Below are positions 22,248 through 33,790 of a DNA stretch of 64,000 nt, in pieces. How positions within the stretch are numbered: the stretch's first letter is position 1; each line of letters opens with the position of its first letter. The stretch comes from Hyphodiscus hymeniophilus. Its lineage: Eukaryota > Ascomycota > Leotiomycetes > Helotiales > Hyphodiscaceae. Under the pieces are notes generated by a model. The model did not search any database, had not been told where the DNA came from, and saw only the letters and a list, made by a program, of their open reading frames with translations. The stretch lies in assembly GCA_016508695.1 (NCBI GenBank), contig VNKQ01000014.1:1-64000 (forward strand). The letters are read 5' to 3'. A program made the position numbers and the translations under genes.

Positions 22248-23185
22248 AAAAATGCTTGACTGAAAGCTTACGGACGTGGTGGCTTGGCCGGAGGTTTCCA
22301 GCCCATTCTCTGGTCGCATACATGGCCATCATAGCTCTTCTGGAAGCACTTTTGTAAGTTTGACTGTCCAATCAATGTATTTAATCCCTCCATTTTCGGC
22401 CTGCATCCCAATCGAGTCAATCACTCGTGCCAGCCGCATGATTGACATAAAATCAGAATCATTAAAAAAGTTTCCGAGATAGGAAACTTCTACCTCAATG
22501 CTGGGAGGGGTTTCACATGTGCTTGAATTACTGCTGGTGGCCACCAATTCGCAAGCTGGTCGACTGCATGGGATGTTTGGGCATATTTCTGTAAGCAATC
22601 CCCATTATTCGAAGAGTCGTTGCTCATCTCTGATCGGATTGCAGGAAGGCTGCCGAGTATTGTAGTCATGTATGGTCCAAATATTGGAATGTGATTTATG
22701 AAATTAAATGTAAGAAGCTATGCAGAGGGTTTTGGCGTCTTGCCCGTTAGTGAACAGGAATGAGGTGAACGTTAAACGCAGAAAGCGCATTTGAAGGATC
22801 CAATGAGACATAGAGCTATCAGTGAGCAAAGTCTAGAACGAAATAACGAGATTTGAATCTCGAATAAATTTCCCGAGAGTTAGCCTTGCTTGATCTTTAT
22901 GTTGCTCACTTGGCAGCATTTGTTTGATCAATGACAGAGGAGAGTTTTACGGTAGCGAGTCACGCGTCGCTCCGGCTTTTGAAGGCTAACGCCGACGGTT
23001 CCCCAATTTCCCGTCATTTGACAACTTGATGCACCAAACCAAATCCCATCCCGACGGGATAAAGCATTGAGGCGATTGACGGCGAGATGGACAGAAGTGG
23101 GATAATTGAAATGGCTGCAATTCCAGCAACCCTTCTGTCAAGTCCTTTCAACTACTCTCAGCACGCTCAATAACGTACAATCACA
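22248..23185. other. Intergenic, no gene recognised
   Basis: This 938-bp stretch contains the 3' end of the CCHC gene and the promoter of the aldo-keto reductase. Only short frames without domain content are seen. Confidence 0.5.
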
Positions 23186-24254
23186 ATGGCAGCAACATCT
23201 TTCAAGCTCAACACTGGCGCAGCGATCCCCTCTTTGGGCCTAGGAACCTGGAAATCCGGACCTGGGGAGGTGAAGAAGGCTGTATCATATGCCCTCTCGA
23301 TTGGATACAAGCACATTGATGGAGGTATAGTACACCAATCTGACGACCGAGTCTGCAGCTGATTTGAGCAGCATACTGTTATGCCAACGAGGACGAAGTT
23401 GGGGAGGGGCTCAAGGAGGCCTTCGGCAATGGAGTGAAGAGAGAGGATATCTTCGTTACGACAAAATTGTGGTGTACGTATCACAGCCGTGTGGAGGAGA
23501 ATTTGGACAAGAGTTTGAAGAGTCTCGGTTTGGACTATGTCGACCTGTATCTCATGCATTGGCCTGTTCCCATGAATCCGAATGGTAGGCACATCTTCCG
23601 AACTCTAACTGGAGCTAACAATGATAGGTAACCACGAACGATTTCCTACACTTCCTGATGGCTCGCGAGATCTTGTCAAAGATTGGTCTCATACACAGAC
23701 GTGGAAGGAAATGGAAAAGGTGCTAGCAACGGGCAAGGTGAAGGCTATTGGAGTCTGCAACTACAGCGTCAAATATCTCGAAGAATTACTCCCTCACGCC
23801 ACCGTCGTTCCCGCCGTCAATCAGATCGAGAATCATCCATCCTTGCCCCAGCAAGAAATTGTTGATTTTTGCAAATCGAAGGGAATTCATATCACAGCAT
23901 ACAGCCCTCTTGGTAGTACCGGAGCGCCAATGTTTAGCGCAGGCCCCATTGTCGAGGTTGCCAAAAAGCGTGATGTATCACCTGCTTGCGTGCTGTTGAG
24001 CTACCATAGTAAGTGTTTGCGGTGTTTTCTAATAGCGATCCTTCCTGACCGTTCTAGTTGCGCGAGGAAGTTCGGTCCTAGCTAAATCAGTCACTGAATC
24101 GAGAATCAAAGCCAATATGGAGTTGATTAAACTCGACGATTCGGACATGAAGACCATCAATGGGTACTCTGAAGATTTGAAGAAGTCAGGAAAGCTGGTC
24201 CGATACGTTTATCCCGCTTTTGGCGTCGACTTTGGATTTCCCGACCGGTCGTAA
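23186..24254 (+). CDS. Aldo-keto reductase, GCY1/YPR1/glycerol-dehydrogenase type
   Basis: A 309-residue NADP(H)-dependent oxidoreductase in four exons: 23186-23324, 23372-23584, 23628-24008 and 24058-24254. All junctions are GT-AG and in frame. The catalytic tetrad is visible as D45 and Y50 (HIDGAYCYANE), K78 (TTKLW) and H109 (LMHWP). Other family blocks are KAIGVCNYS, VNQIENHPSLPQQEIVDFC and the cofactor loop LAKSVTESRIKAN. Yeast relatives reduce glyceraldehyde, dihydroxyacetone and other small carbonyls. The protein is full length, although the usual Ser/Pro residue after LA is Lys here, as in several fungal members. The neighbours suggest no pathway. Confidence 0.94.
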
Positions 24255-25826
24255 GACGGAGAGCAGCGTCCCGCCTGGCGCCATGGTTAGATACTTTGAG
24301 GTACACAATATAAACGATAGAACCCAAATGACATTGGCTCCTTTCGCCTGTCAGGTCCAAGTGAACCTTTTATTTGGGCCAAGTTTCCTTCCATATCTAC
24401 AATTGAAATGAATCATGCAGCTCCGCCATATTTCGACCCTCTATTCTCTCCACACCTGCCAATTTCAGTCCAGCATTCCAAGCACCAAACCTTTTCGATC
24501 ACAAGAATATCGACCAACCCCCGCTGAATCAAAATAGTGCTGGTCTTTTCCAACTGTGACAGTTTGGTAAGGTGACTTCGTGCCTCCGGATGCTTGGAAA
24601 GCCAAGGAGAACATGACTTAGGATATGGGGGAACGCATGTTTCTGAGTGGTGGAAGAACTGAATTAAGCGACTCGGAAAGTGTGGAAGAGCAATGAGGGG
24701 CAGTGGAAGAATTAACAACAGTGCAAACCGCTCTGCTGAACCTTTGTAGAAAGAGGCGAGACAGACGTATGAATATTACGACCGCGAACTGCTTATAAAG
24801 AATAAGTTCCATGATATGACATTGGCATGGCAGTATCCGAAGTATACTTAAGTATGGGGATTCATCTCTACTTCGATCTGAAGGGGTTTTCATTTCTGGG
24901 CAAATCTTTCGTTTCTATTCCGAGCAAGAGCGTTCACTTGCGAGATTTGGTACTCGGGGCGCTCAGTCTTTTTCGTGTGCAAAGCTCAATTATTTCGCGA
25001 CATTCAAACCGATCCTTCAAACCGATCTAGTTTTAGTTCTTACCTTAAAAATGCAGGTAGTGGTTATCAGTTACGGGTCTTTTACCATAATAGAGATCCT
25101 GATCTCTCAAGGGATGGGAAGCCCCAATTGAGACTTCGGAGCAGGTACTCAATTATACGTTTGATTCGGCTCCGCTTTCCTGTGCAGATACAGACTGAAA
25201 GACTTCTTCACACCAACTTAATCTTTGTTAGAAAATGGCTTGTATGCATTCCTAGCATTACTCGCTTCAACGGAACCTAAAGTTGTGAGACATAACTTCA
25301 CACACACATGTACTCTGGTCAGTGTCTCTCAATGTCGTGCCACCAACTGTCGATGTCGGGCGACCAATTGTCGATATCGGACGAGGACCAACTGTCGATG
25401 TCGGGCCACCAACACTGTCGACTGTGTCCCCTTTATCGAAGCTCAATGGGAGTAGGTGGTGAACTAGATTGGTTAAGGAGCATGGTTGAAAGAGCTTGAG
25501 GCTCCATGTTGATTGTTTGTAAGTAGCGAGATCGTAAGCACTTAAAGTCCTTGTGCGAGTACCAAAGTCCTGCGTTCTTTAGAGCTCAAACTTAAAACTT
25601 CTAGGATACTCCATCGTCCCGGAATAAAAGCCAGGTTGGTACTGAGATGCCGATAAAACGACGAGAATCACTGCTTACTTTCAGCTCTTGCTTCGCTAAC
25701 GCAAATAAATGTAAGACGACGGCACAGCACGCCCGGAAGCGAGCTGAACATGGGCCACCTTACCTACTACATCTATCGCTCTGCGAGAGACTTCTTGCAG
25801 TTGAGCTCTCTGTCTGTGTCTCGAAA
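24255..25826. other. Intergenic region with a minisatellite and one coding-like fragment
   Basis: No intact gene in 1.57 kb. On the minus strand at about 24610-24413 the frame WLSKHPEARSHLTKLSQLEK and onward looks protein-like but has no start, no partner exon and no family I know. A small repeat lies at 25338-25425, and the P450 promoter occupies the right end. Confidence 0.4.
25338..25425 (+). repeat. Irregular 20-25-bp minisatellite
   Basis: The core CCAACTGTCGATGTCGGG occurs at about 25343 and 25388, with a diverged copy (CCAATTGTCGATATCGG) between them and a degenerate fourth (CCAACACTGTCGAC). Unit length varies between 20 and 25 bases. It is noncoding. Confidence 0.7.
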
Positions 25827-27612
25827 ATGAATTCAAAACCTCTGCTCGCCGTATTCTTTACTTTGGCATCAGCATGGCTCATCCAATTCTTCTATCGTTT
25901 CTACACCCGCCGACGTTTCTTCAAGGGCCTGGTTTGTACTCTTTCCCGAGCCCTCAAAGACCAACAACTAACACGAAACAGCCACAGCCGCCGCACTCCA
26001 TGCTATGGGGGCATCTCAAGATCATGGGCGAAGTGGCCGCGACCCTACCACCTAACATGCACCCACAAGCATATCTCACAGCCATAGCGCACAAGTATGA
26101 TCTGCACGGCATCTTCTACATTGATCTCTGGCCCATCTCCGGACCTCAAGTCGTGCTCACCGACCCAGACCTCATGGATCAGGTGACTCTCATCAAACCC
26201 ACAAACGTGCATCCCATGGCGGATGATTTCCTGGCCCCGATGGTTGGGAGGAACGGGATTGCTACCTCGAACGGCGCCGTGTGGAAGAAGACGCACAATG
26301 CTATGGCGCCGGCCTTCTCGTGGGGTCATATTCGGAGCTTGACTGGGCTGATAGTGGAAGAGTGTGAGCATTTTAGATCCAGTCTAGATAAGCTTGCTAT
26401 GAGTGGGAAGACGTTTAGTATGGAGGCTCTTGGAACCAGACTGGTCTTTGATGTGATCGCGCGGGTTGTATTCAATCTCAGTCTGAACGCGCAGACTAAG
26501 GGGAGCACCTATCTCGATGATCTTATGGAGATGATTGCCTTGTCTGAAGCACAGCTGAGTTTCAATCCTGTGGTCAAGATGAGAGCTTGGCTGAGGAGGA
26601 AGCATGTCCTCGGAAGGCTGCATCCCAGCATTACGGAGAAGATCATGGAGCGCTTCAATTTGCTGAGAGAGGAGAAGATCGTGCCTAGCAGGAAGGATCC
26701 TTATAGCATCTTGGATTTGATGCTCAGGGAACAACTACAAGAAGTTCAAGGGGAGGGAAACGCTGCGCAGGACTTATCGCCCGAATACCTTGAGCTTATG
26801 ATCACGAAGTATGTTGTTTGAGAGTTTCTCCCAGACGAATGCTAATCAGTGGATAGTGTCAAAAGTCTCCTCATAGGTGGCCAAGGCACAACGACAAGTA
26901 CACTCTGCGTAAGAATGCCATCGTTCTTGAACCCCTCAAGTCTTTCGTTCTGACTATCCAGTACATCTACATGCTCCTCTCCAAGAATCCCAAAGTTCTG
27001 CAAAAGCTCAGAGATGAGCACACCCGCGTCTTCCACTCCGATCCCACCGAGTCCATCAACATACTCCAGGACTCCCCCGCGAAGCTCAACGAGCTGGAAT
27101 ACACCACCGCCGTGATCAAGGAAACCCTCCGCCTCTTCCCCGTCGGCTTCATGGTCCGCGAAGCAGAGCCCGGCGCCACAATCCGCTACAACGACACCGA
27201 GTACCCCATCGCGGGCAACGACCTTGTGCTCGTCACCACACCGCACACCGTCCACTACGATCCCAAGTTCTTCGCCAACCCTGCCTCGTTCCAGCCGGAG
27301 CGCTGGCTCGACGCCGACGCCGAGATCCCGCGGAGCTACTTCCGCACCTTTGGACGAGGGCCGCGCGCTTGTCTTGGACAGAACCTGGCGCAGGACGAGC
27401 TGAGGATCATCCTGCTGTGCACGGTCCGCGAGTTTGCGTTTGAGATGGTGGGAATGGCGGGGCAGGATGCGCTGAAGGTCAATGCGGAGCCCAGGACGAG
27501 CTATACGGATCTGGATACGGTGTTTGGGGATTGTGTGTTTCAGGCGTTGGCGATAGAGGCGAGGCCGAGAGGGGGGATGTGGATGCGCGTTGAGAAGTCG
27601 GTGGGTTCGTGA
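25827..27612 (+). CDS. Cytochrome P450 monooxygenase
   Basis: A 544-residue microsomal P450 in four exons: 25827-25931, 25982-26808, 26857-26908 and 26962-27612, all in frame; the third exon is 52 nt. The N-terminus has a membrane anchor (LLAVFFTLASAWLIQFFYRF) followed by a basic stop-transfer segment. The oxygen-binding I-helix reads GGQGTTTST, the ExxR motif is KETLRL (E382, R385), and the haem loop FGRGPRACLGQN carries the ligand C465. All key residues are present. Family assignment and substrate cannot be fixed by eye. It is convergent with an NmrA-like gene. The 391 bases between them (27613-28003) hold nothing recognisable. Confidence 0.95.
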
Positions 27613-28003
27613 GACAATGGGATGGCTTGTTCGGCTCCCTAGATCCTGTCTACTACGCGTTTAAAGGCCCCAAAAAAACGCAAGACCCGAGATCTTACTT
27701 GTTGTTGTTTGTTTGGCACCTCTGGAGAAATTAAAGTCAGCAATTTTTCTGCTCAGTACCTCGACGTTGAATCAAACACGTCGATCTCCTCCAAAAGCGA
27801 AGTAACTTTTGTAGCGAATGCATTGCATCTTTCTCCTGCGGCACGTCCGCCTAATCAATACTAATCGCTGGGACGCAGACGAAGGGCACATAGCAAAGAT
27901 TACGAGGAAGCGAGCAGAAATGCGTCAAAGTGGTTGCTAAAAGCAGTTCTTTACTATGATAATCATACAGATCCAACTACACAAGGCAAATCTATCCTGA
28001 GCA

Positions 28004-28903
28004 TCACTGCTTCCTAAAATCACTGGTCTCCTTCAACCAAGTTCCGAAATCCTGCAACTTAGGCTCCTCTGTCCTTAGCGACTTAACATCAGCACCGTAT
28101 CCCACATCCGCAAACCACTGGAACATTACGCCCAGGTCCTTGACCATGTACATGAGCAAGGAACCCATGAACTGGAAGGTCGAAGGCATATTATAACCAA
28201 TAGCCTCCTTAAAGACCTTCTTCGCCTGCGCTAAAGTCAAGTCGTCTCCCGCCAACGAGATCGCTCTTCCCTTGTATTCCTGGGGATTCTGGAATGCTTT
28301 ACTCGCAAATACCCCGATGTCGTGAACGGAGATCAGCTGGAGCGTCTGATCATCCCGCAGCTTGGATCCCCACATGACGGGGAAGAACTTTCCCTGGAAC
28401 CCAGGCACAAGATTGTCCATGAAAGCCACCGGTCTGAGAATCGTCCATTGTGTCTTCGAATCCGCGGTCTTATCCTTCAAGTATTCCTCGATCCTATGTT
28501 TGGTCGCAAAATGTACAATGTTCGTGGGATCGTTCTCGCTGACGCCCGGTCCTCCTCTATCAACGGATGTGAATACCAAATGCTCAACTTTGTTCGCGAC
28601 AGCTTGGTCGATTACGGGACGTGCTTGGGCTTCTTCGGCGTTTTCTTTACCGGGTTCGAAGCTGGTGACGAGGAAGACGCCGTGGATTGGTTTGTGAGCT
28701 TCGAAGATGGGTGCTGGATCGAGGGAGTCGCCCTGGATGACTTTGACATTGGGTCTGCAGGCTAGCTTTTGCGCGGATGGAGAGGAGGTATTACGGGTGA
28801 GGGCGAGGATTTCAAAAGGTGCTGAGGAGGCAATGAGAGCGTCAATGACAGCGCCGCCTTGCTTCCCAGTTGCGCCTATAATGAGGAGTTTGCGAAGAGC
28901 CAT
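28004..28903 (-). CDS. NmrA-like NAD(P)-binding protein
   Basis: A single-exon protein of 299 residues with a Rossmann fold. The dinucleotide loop GATGKQGG is at residues 10-17, followed by ALTRNTSS and, later, HLVFTSVDRGGPGVSEN and WTILRPVAFMDNLVPGF. These are marks of the NmrA/HSCARG group of atypical short-chain dehydrogenases, which sense NADP(H) or act as reductases on small molecules. The YxxxK catalytic pair is not in its usual place, which favours a binding or sensing role, but this is inference. Length is normal. Confidence 0.92.
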   Translation of the reverse strand: MALRKLLIIGATGKQGGAVIDALIASSAPFEILALTRNTSSPSAQKLACRPNVKVIQGDSLDPAPIFEAHKPIHGVFLVTSFEPGKENAEEAQARPVIDQAVANKVEHLVFTSVDRGGPGVSENDPTNIVHFATKHRIEEYLKDKTADSKTQWTILRPVAFMDNLVPGFQGKFFPVMWGSKLRDDQTLQLISVHDIGVFASKAFQNPQEYKGRAISLAGDDLTLAQAKKVFKEAIGYNMPSTFQFMGSLLMYMVKDLGVMFQWFADVGYGADVKSLRTEEPKLQDFGTWLKETSDFRKQ

Positions 28904-30394
28904 TGTTGTGCTTGAGGGGTCGTTGCGGGGTTCAATACTTGTTGAGTTTGAGGATCTTCAGATATCTGCTGTTGCTGCTGGATTAATTGAGACCAGAATG
29001 ATTTGACTGTTCGGGGTTGGGTAAAGGGATGGAATTTGATGTGCGAAATGACGTCGTCACTGAACGACGTCGATACAAAGCGATGATGTCTTTTAAGGTG
29101 ATACTGCAAAAAAGGCCAGAGAGGTACCGGGGGAAGGTTTGAATTGAATGAGAGACGGAAAATGTTCACCTCGAGGTCGGCAGAGTCATTGTATACTTCC
29201 TGCAAACCTCTGGCACCTACCCGTGAGGCTTCGACGGCTCTATCCTATGCAGGCTATCTGCCAGGGCCGATGGATTGAATAAGGCATATCTTTAGAATCG
29301 GAGACATTTTTCAACGATAGATGTGTCCCCGAGCCAATCGTATGGCCAGCCTTGGTCAAGTATGGGTAGCAATCAGTGCAATGACGATTGTCCGCATGCG
29401 GACATGGACATTCGACATGGGCGGTTATGGTGTGTATTTTGGTATATTGGTATATTGGTAATTCGAGACCTCGTTCTAAAGGATTGCGGTCCTTCCATAA
29501 CCCCCGAAGTCCGAAAGGGGAATTGATCTCAATATCACGTGGTTTTTGCCGGAGAGCGGTGAAATAAAGCTTAGAAATGCATCTCAGCCTTGTGAGGCTC
29601 AGGCATTCGCGGTGATGAGTTTCAATTCCCATCGCATCGGCCAAGCACGGCCCTCAAGCCCCATGGGGAGCTAGCGTAGACGCTAAGGACCGAGCCCACC
29701 AATCCACTTTTACCCCAGATGTCGAGCAGGTCCAGCATTTACATCATTCTACCTCTCGCATCTTCACCTGCAATTCGTCAGCTGACTCTCCGGAGAAACC
29801 GTCCGATATTCCCAACAATTCGAGAGTTGCGCTTTGGGGATGCCTCCCGTGACAGTCTTCCTCTGCTTGACAGAATGGTTGTGGTTGGAAAAGCCATTGT
29901 CTCTGATACATCTTTCGTTATCCGCCTCCAATGCGTTTTGATCAAATATATATTCGCGTCCTACAACTGTAAGTATTGTCTCTTTCCTCGGCAATCGCAA
30001 AGCCCCTCATTTTCGAGCAATATTCTTTCTTTTACTGCCGCTGTCGATCGATCCCATTTCAGGACAAAATCTCCCCCCTCCCCCTCTTCTCTTGCAGCCC
30101 AATTGCTGAGACATATCGTCTATGGAAGAGCCGTCCACGCTAACCTCTTCATGGCCAAGTCCGAATGGATTGTATTCGCTGTATGCGGCATACGATGAGG
30201 AGGAGCACGATGACGTTCTCCTCGAATCCCCCAGCCTTTAATCGGACATACCTCCACACTCGCAATACTCTGAAGTAAGGAATTGTAATATTGTAATATC
30301 ATAAATTCCTCGTGTCTACATTTCTTTTGGTCCTTTATATACAGCCGCGTCTTCAATAACTCTTTCATTCCTAATTCTCCTCAATTATTCCATC
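28904..30394. other. Intergenic, no gene supported
   Basis: A 1.49-kb stretch between divergent genes. A 134-codon frame on the minus strand (29644-29240) contains a Cys/His-rich patch (CPCPHADNRHC), and a 159-codon plus-strand frame covers 29719-30198. Neither has a recognisable domain, so both are left unassigned. Pyrimidine-rich tracts near 30050-30380 fit the 5' untranslated region of the aquaglyceroporin. Confidence 0.4.
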
Positions 30395-31902
30395 ATGTCA
30401 GATTCCTCAAACACGCAATACGATCATTCTCCCCAAACAAGCCCGACCAGCAGAGACTGGGCGCAGAAGTCAGGCGGAGAATACGGTAGTGGTCCTGGTT
30501 TGACAGATCCCAATGACTCAATACAAACATCGGACGAAGCGTACAGGCATCATTTAGAGAAGCAAAGGAAAACAGTTGGAGATGGACCAACAGCACGTAG
30601 ACCTTCCCATCTACCAGAATTTGAACATCACGAGCATGCTCAAAATTCTACGTCGCACCCCACCCACGAGACGGAACTTTATCAACTTCCAACCGCCGGA
30701 ACAGCCGACGACGGTCACTCGACGAAATCGAAAACGAAAGCCCAACTCGACCATCATAGTACGATATCGACCTTGCGAACAAAGATTGGATTGGAGCCGG
30801 AAGCCCCGATTCTGGATGGACACGATGTGCATGAAGATTTGGCATGGAGTTCGATCAGGACCATGCTGCGAGAACCCTTCGCTGAGTTCTTCGGCACTTT
30901 CATAATGGTCTTGTTCGGAGATGCAAGTGTAGCGCAGGTGTTGTTGAGCGCAGGACAGACATCTGCTCCTGGTGGGAACGGTTTCGGCCCCTATCAATCT
31001 ATCAGTTGGGGGTGAGTATGTGCCGGACTCTTCCCCCTCTCGGCCTCTCCTCCTGCCATATATTAATGATGTGATAGATGGGGACTCGGTGTCATGCTGG
31101 GTATCTACGTGGCAGGAGATTCCGGCGGCTTCCTCAACCCGGCCATCACGTTCTGTTTCTGCCTCTATCGCAAGCTCCCCTGGCGCCGTTTCCCAATCTA
31201 CTTCCTGGCCCAGTTCCTGGGCGGGTTCTGCGCATCGGGCGTCGTGTACGCGAACTACATCAACGGCATCAACCAGCTCGAAGGCCACGGCATCCGTACC
31301 GTGCCCCCTTCCAAGACGGCCACTGCTGGAATCTTCTGCACGTATCCGCAAGCCTTCCTCACCAAAGCTTCGCAGTTCTTCAGCGAATTCATCGCGAGTG
31401 CCATCCTCATGTTCGTTATCTTCGCCCTGAAGGATGACAGTAATCCCGGCGCTATGGGGAAGAGTGGCGCGGGACAGCTCTTCCCACTCGCCCTGCTCTT
31501 TCTGATTTTCGGCCTGGGCGCCTGTTTCGGGTACGTTGCATTCACTTCGCCTTCGCCTTCTCCTCCTCCTTCTCCTTCTCATTGCTGATCTGATCTCGTT
31601 TCTTCTAACGAAATCTCCAGCTGGGAAACGGGCTACGCGATTAACCTCGCCCGAGACTTCGGCCCCCGCCTGATGTCCTACATCGTAGGCTACGGGCACG
31701 AGGTGTGGAGCGCGGGCGACTACTACTTCTGGATCCCCATGGTAGCGCCGTTCTGCGGGACGGCTTTCGGGGGTTCCTGTACGACGTCTTCATCTACACG
31801 GGACCGGAGAGCCCGATTAATACGCCGTGGTTGGGCTTCAGATATGCGCTTGGTGGGGGGTATTGGAGGGGGAAGAAGGGCCAGGGGAAATATGATGTTT
31901 GA
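30395..31902 (+). CDS. Aquaglyceroporin (MIP family), frameshifted near the C-terminus
   Basis: A membrane channel for water or glycerol, about 450 residues if the frame is kept. Exons are 30395-31011, 31078-31530 and 31621-31902, joined in phase 2. A polar N-terminal tail of about 165 residues precedes six membrane spans. Loop B has the normal NPA motif (GGFLNPAIT, N226). Loop E reads AINLARDFGPR (N365), so NLA replaces NPA, as in yeast Fps1. Within a run of five G at 31769-31773 the frame slips by one base. Before it stands FWIPMVAPFCGTAF; after it the conserved FLYDVFIYTGPESPINTPW continues in the other frame to the stop at 31902. Read literally, the protein instead ends at 31933 with an unrelated tail. 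This may be an assembly error or a real mutation. Confidence 0.88.
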
Positions 31903-33790
31903 GAATGGATTTGGATTTGGAGTAGAGGGGTAAATGATTAAAAAAAATGTGGAGTTATTGTAGGTGCGTGGAGTCCGGGATACAGCTAAGCTGGGGCAGC
32001 TAAAATGGAGTTGCTATGTGATCTCGTTTGGAGACTCGTTTCTCGCATAACATCTTTTCGGTGCTGACCTGGTTTGACGAATGGGGCACGATCATGGTGC
32101 TGTACATGATCAAGTATATCGAAAGGATAGCTTGATGAAAGAGAGAAGACGCAAGTGCAGTATCAAACATTGGAGGATTTGAACTGAATAGCATTCAAAG
32201 GGGTGTATAGCTTACCAAACAGCCATGGGATTGGTTGGTGTAGCACTTGATCCTGATGCAGTAGTACCATCTCGTGGCTGCAAGCCGCAATACTGGTTTG
32301 GATAGATCGAGGCTCCAAGTTGTATTATCGCTTCAAACTTCCCAAATCAGGCTCCATAAGGCGAACTCGTACGTACGGTGCTTCCATACTGAGCGTTCGA
32401 CTTCTGCACTACTTGAATCGTACTGTACTTTGTTGGGTATGTAGTTGCCCTATCTGATACAACCTTGAAGACTGCCATGCGTACTACATCTGCATCTTCA
32501 GTGATGGAGAAACTCACGTCGTGATTGGAGGAGACACGAGGCAGACCAGTGTCGAGGCATGAGGGGGACATCCGAGGACCTCAGGCCAGCGCGCTTCGTT
32601 CTAATCGACATGCATGAAGCTGATTGGATCTCAGTGCGCAGTTCCAAACCGCAATTGGGGTGAAGTGGGAGGATGGCATTGACGTTGGTGGCTGTGATCT
32701 GGTCAATTGATATATTTCGCCTTTCAATCTGCCACGACACATGTGAGGGATAAAGGACGTCTAAATATCGTTTTCTGTCCTTGGACTGCATGATTAGTCA
32801 TTTAGACGAATCAGCTCAGTCTAAATGCTATTGGTGTGCTCGTATGACTTGGATTGACCAACCATGAAGCGAGAGTTTCCCTGCGTTCTCTGTCCCGTCG
32901 ATCGTCTTCTTATCGCCAGTGAGGCCTAATACGGAATCTGATTCGTAGTGTCAAAAGTGCAAAACCCCAGGAATAAAGAGATGAAGGACAAAGAGTCATT
33001 AGAGCTTACTAATTACCTTAAGCTTAAGCACACCACCTCCATGTGGAAGATCCCACCCACATCCCACCAGTATCCCACCATCCCACCATCCTCCTCTCCT
33101 CCATAAAAGGTCCTCCGTACAACGGTAAGGCGCAGAGTCGTTGGTAAGGCTGAAGTGTAATGACCACCAAGAAGCCGCAAATGTCTCTGCGGTGAGCTAA
33201 ACTTGGTCATTCTGACCGCATGTCTCCTGCTCTTGGACCCCAAGCGGGACCCCTAGGCGGCTGTGCCACACGTATTTCTGTACCATGTCTAGAAGTCTAG
33301 AACTTTTCTTTTTGCCGCGCGGGTTGTTTCCCCCAATCAAAACTCCACTTTGGAAGGGGTCATCATACAATCCTTAAAACCCATGCAACTCGTCAGACCC
33401 ACCGGCCAGTCTTATTCCAACGCTACCGAACCCTCGACTTCTACCAGCTGCCGTCCATACATGCAATATAAGTGTCTATACTCTACTGGACTACCGAAGC
33501 CCCACAGAGGGCACTTGCATCTATGGATCGTATTAGCAAGGCTCCCGTTGTTCCAAGATAGAAGTTGGGCAATGCGAGTGAGGGAGACAAGCTGGCAACG
33601 CAAAGCATCCTTCTTTCGTTCATATAAGTCAGCAGATGGCAAACTTTGTTTCCGTAACTCATATCCTACTTTGTTTTCAGGGCTACGGCTGTGGCGTAGT
33701 AATCTCAACTATTACTTCTCGGGCATTTCAAGTGGCCACGACGCCGACATCTTGTATTCTGCTTTTCATTCGACATACCAACTCACCCAC
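31903..33790. other. Long intergenic region, no gene recognised
   Basis: About 1.9 kb. A long open frame runs into the next gene from 33350, but its first 147 codons are compositionally unlike protein and are treated as 5' leader. A CT/AC-rich segment near 33020-33110 repeats TCCCACC. Nothing else is recognised. Confidence 0.45.

Noticed and set aside
25338..25425. CRISPR-like array
   Set aside because: Units vary in length, spacers are absent and the genome is fungal; it is a short minisatellite.
25827..28903. P450 plus NmrA-like pair as a biosynthetic gene cluster
   Set aside because: No core synthase, transporter or pathway regulator accompanies them, so clustering is not supported.
29240..29644. 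134-codon minus-strand frame with a Cys/His patch
   Set aside because: The Cys/His spacing does not match a known finger and no homologous features are visible; not enough to call a gene.
30611..31699. 362-codon frame on the minus strand across the aquaglyceroporin
   Set aside because: It is the antisense shadow of the aquaglyceroporin exons and contains Arg/Glu low-complexity runs.
33350..33790. N-terminal extension of the central-finger regulator (147 codons)
   Set aside because: It is in frame and open, but its composition is unlike protein and the acidic N-terminus natural to this kind of regulator begins at 33791.
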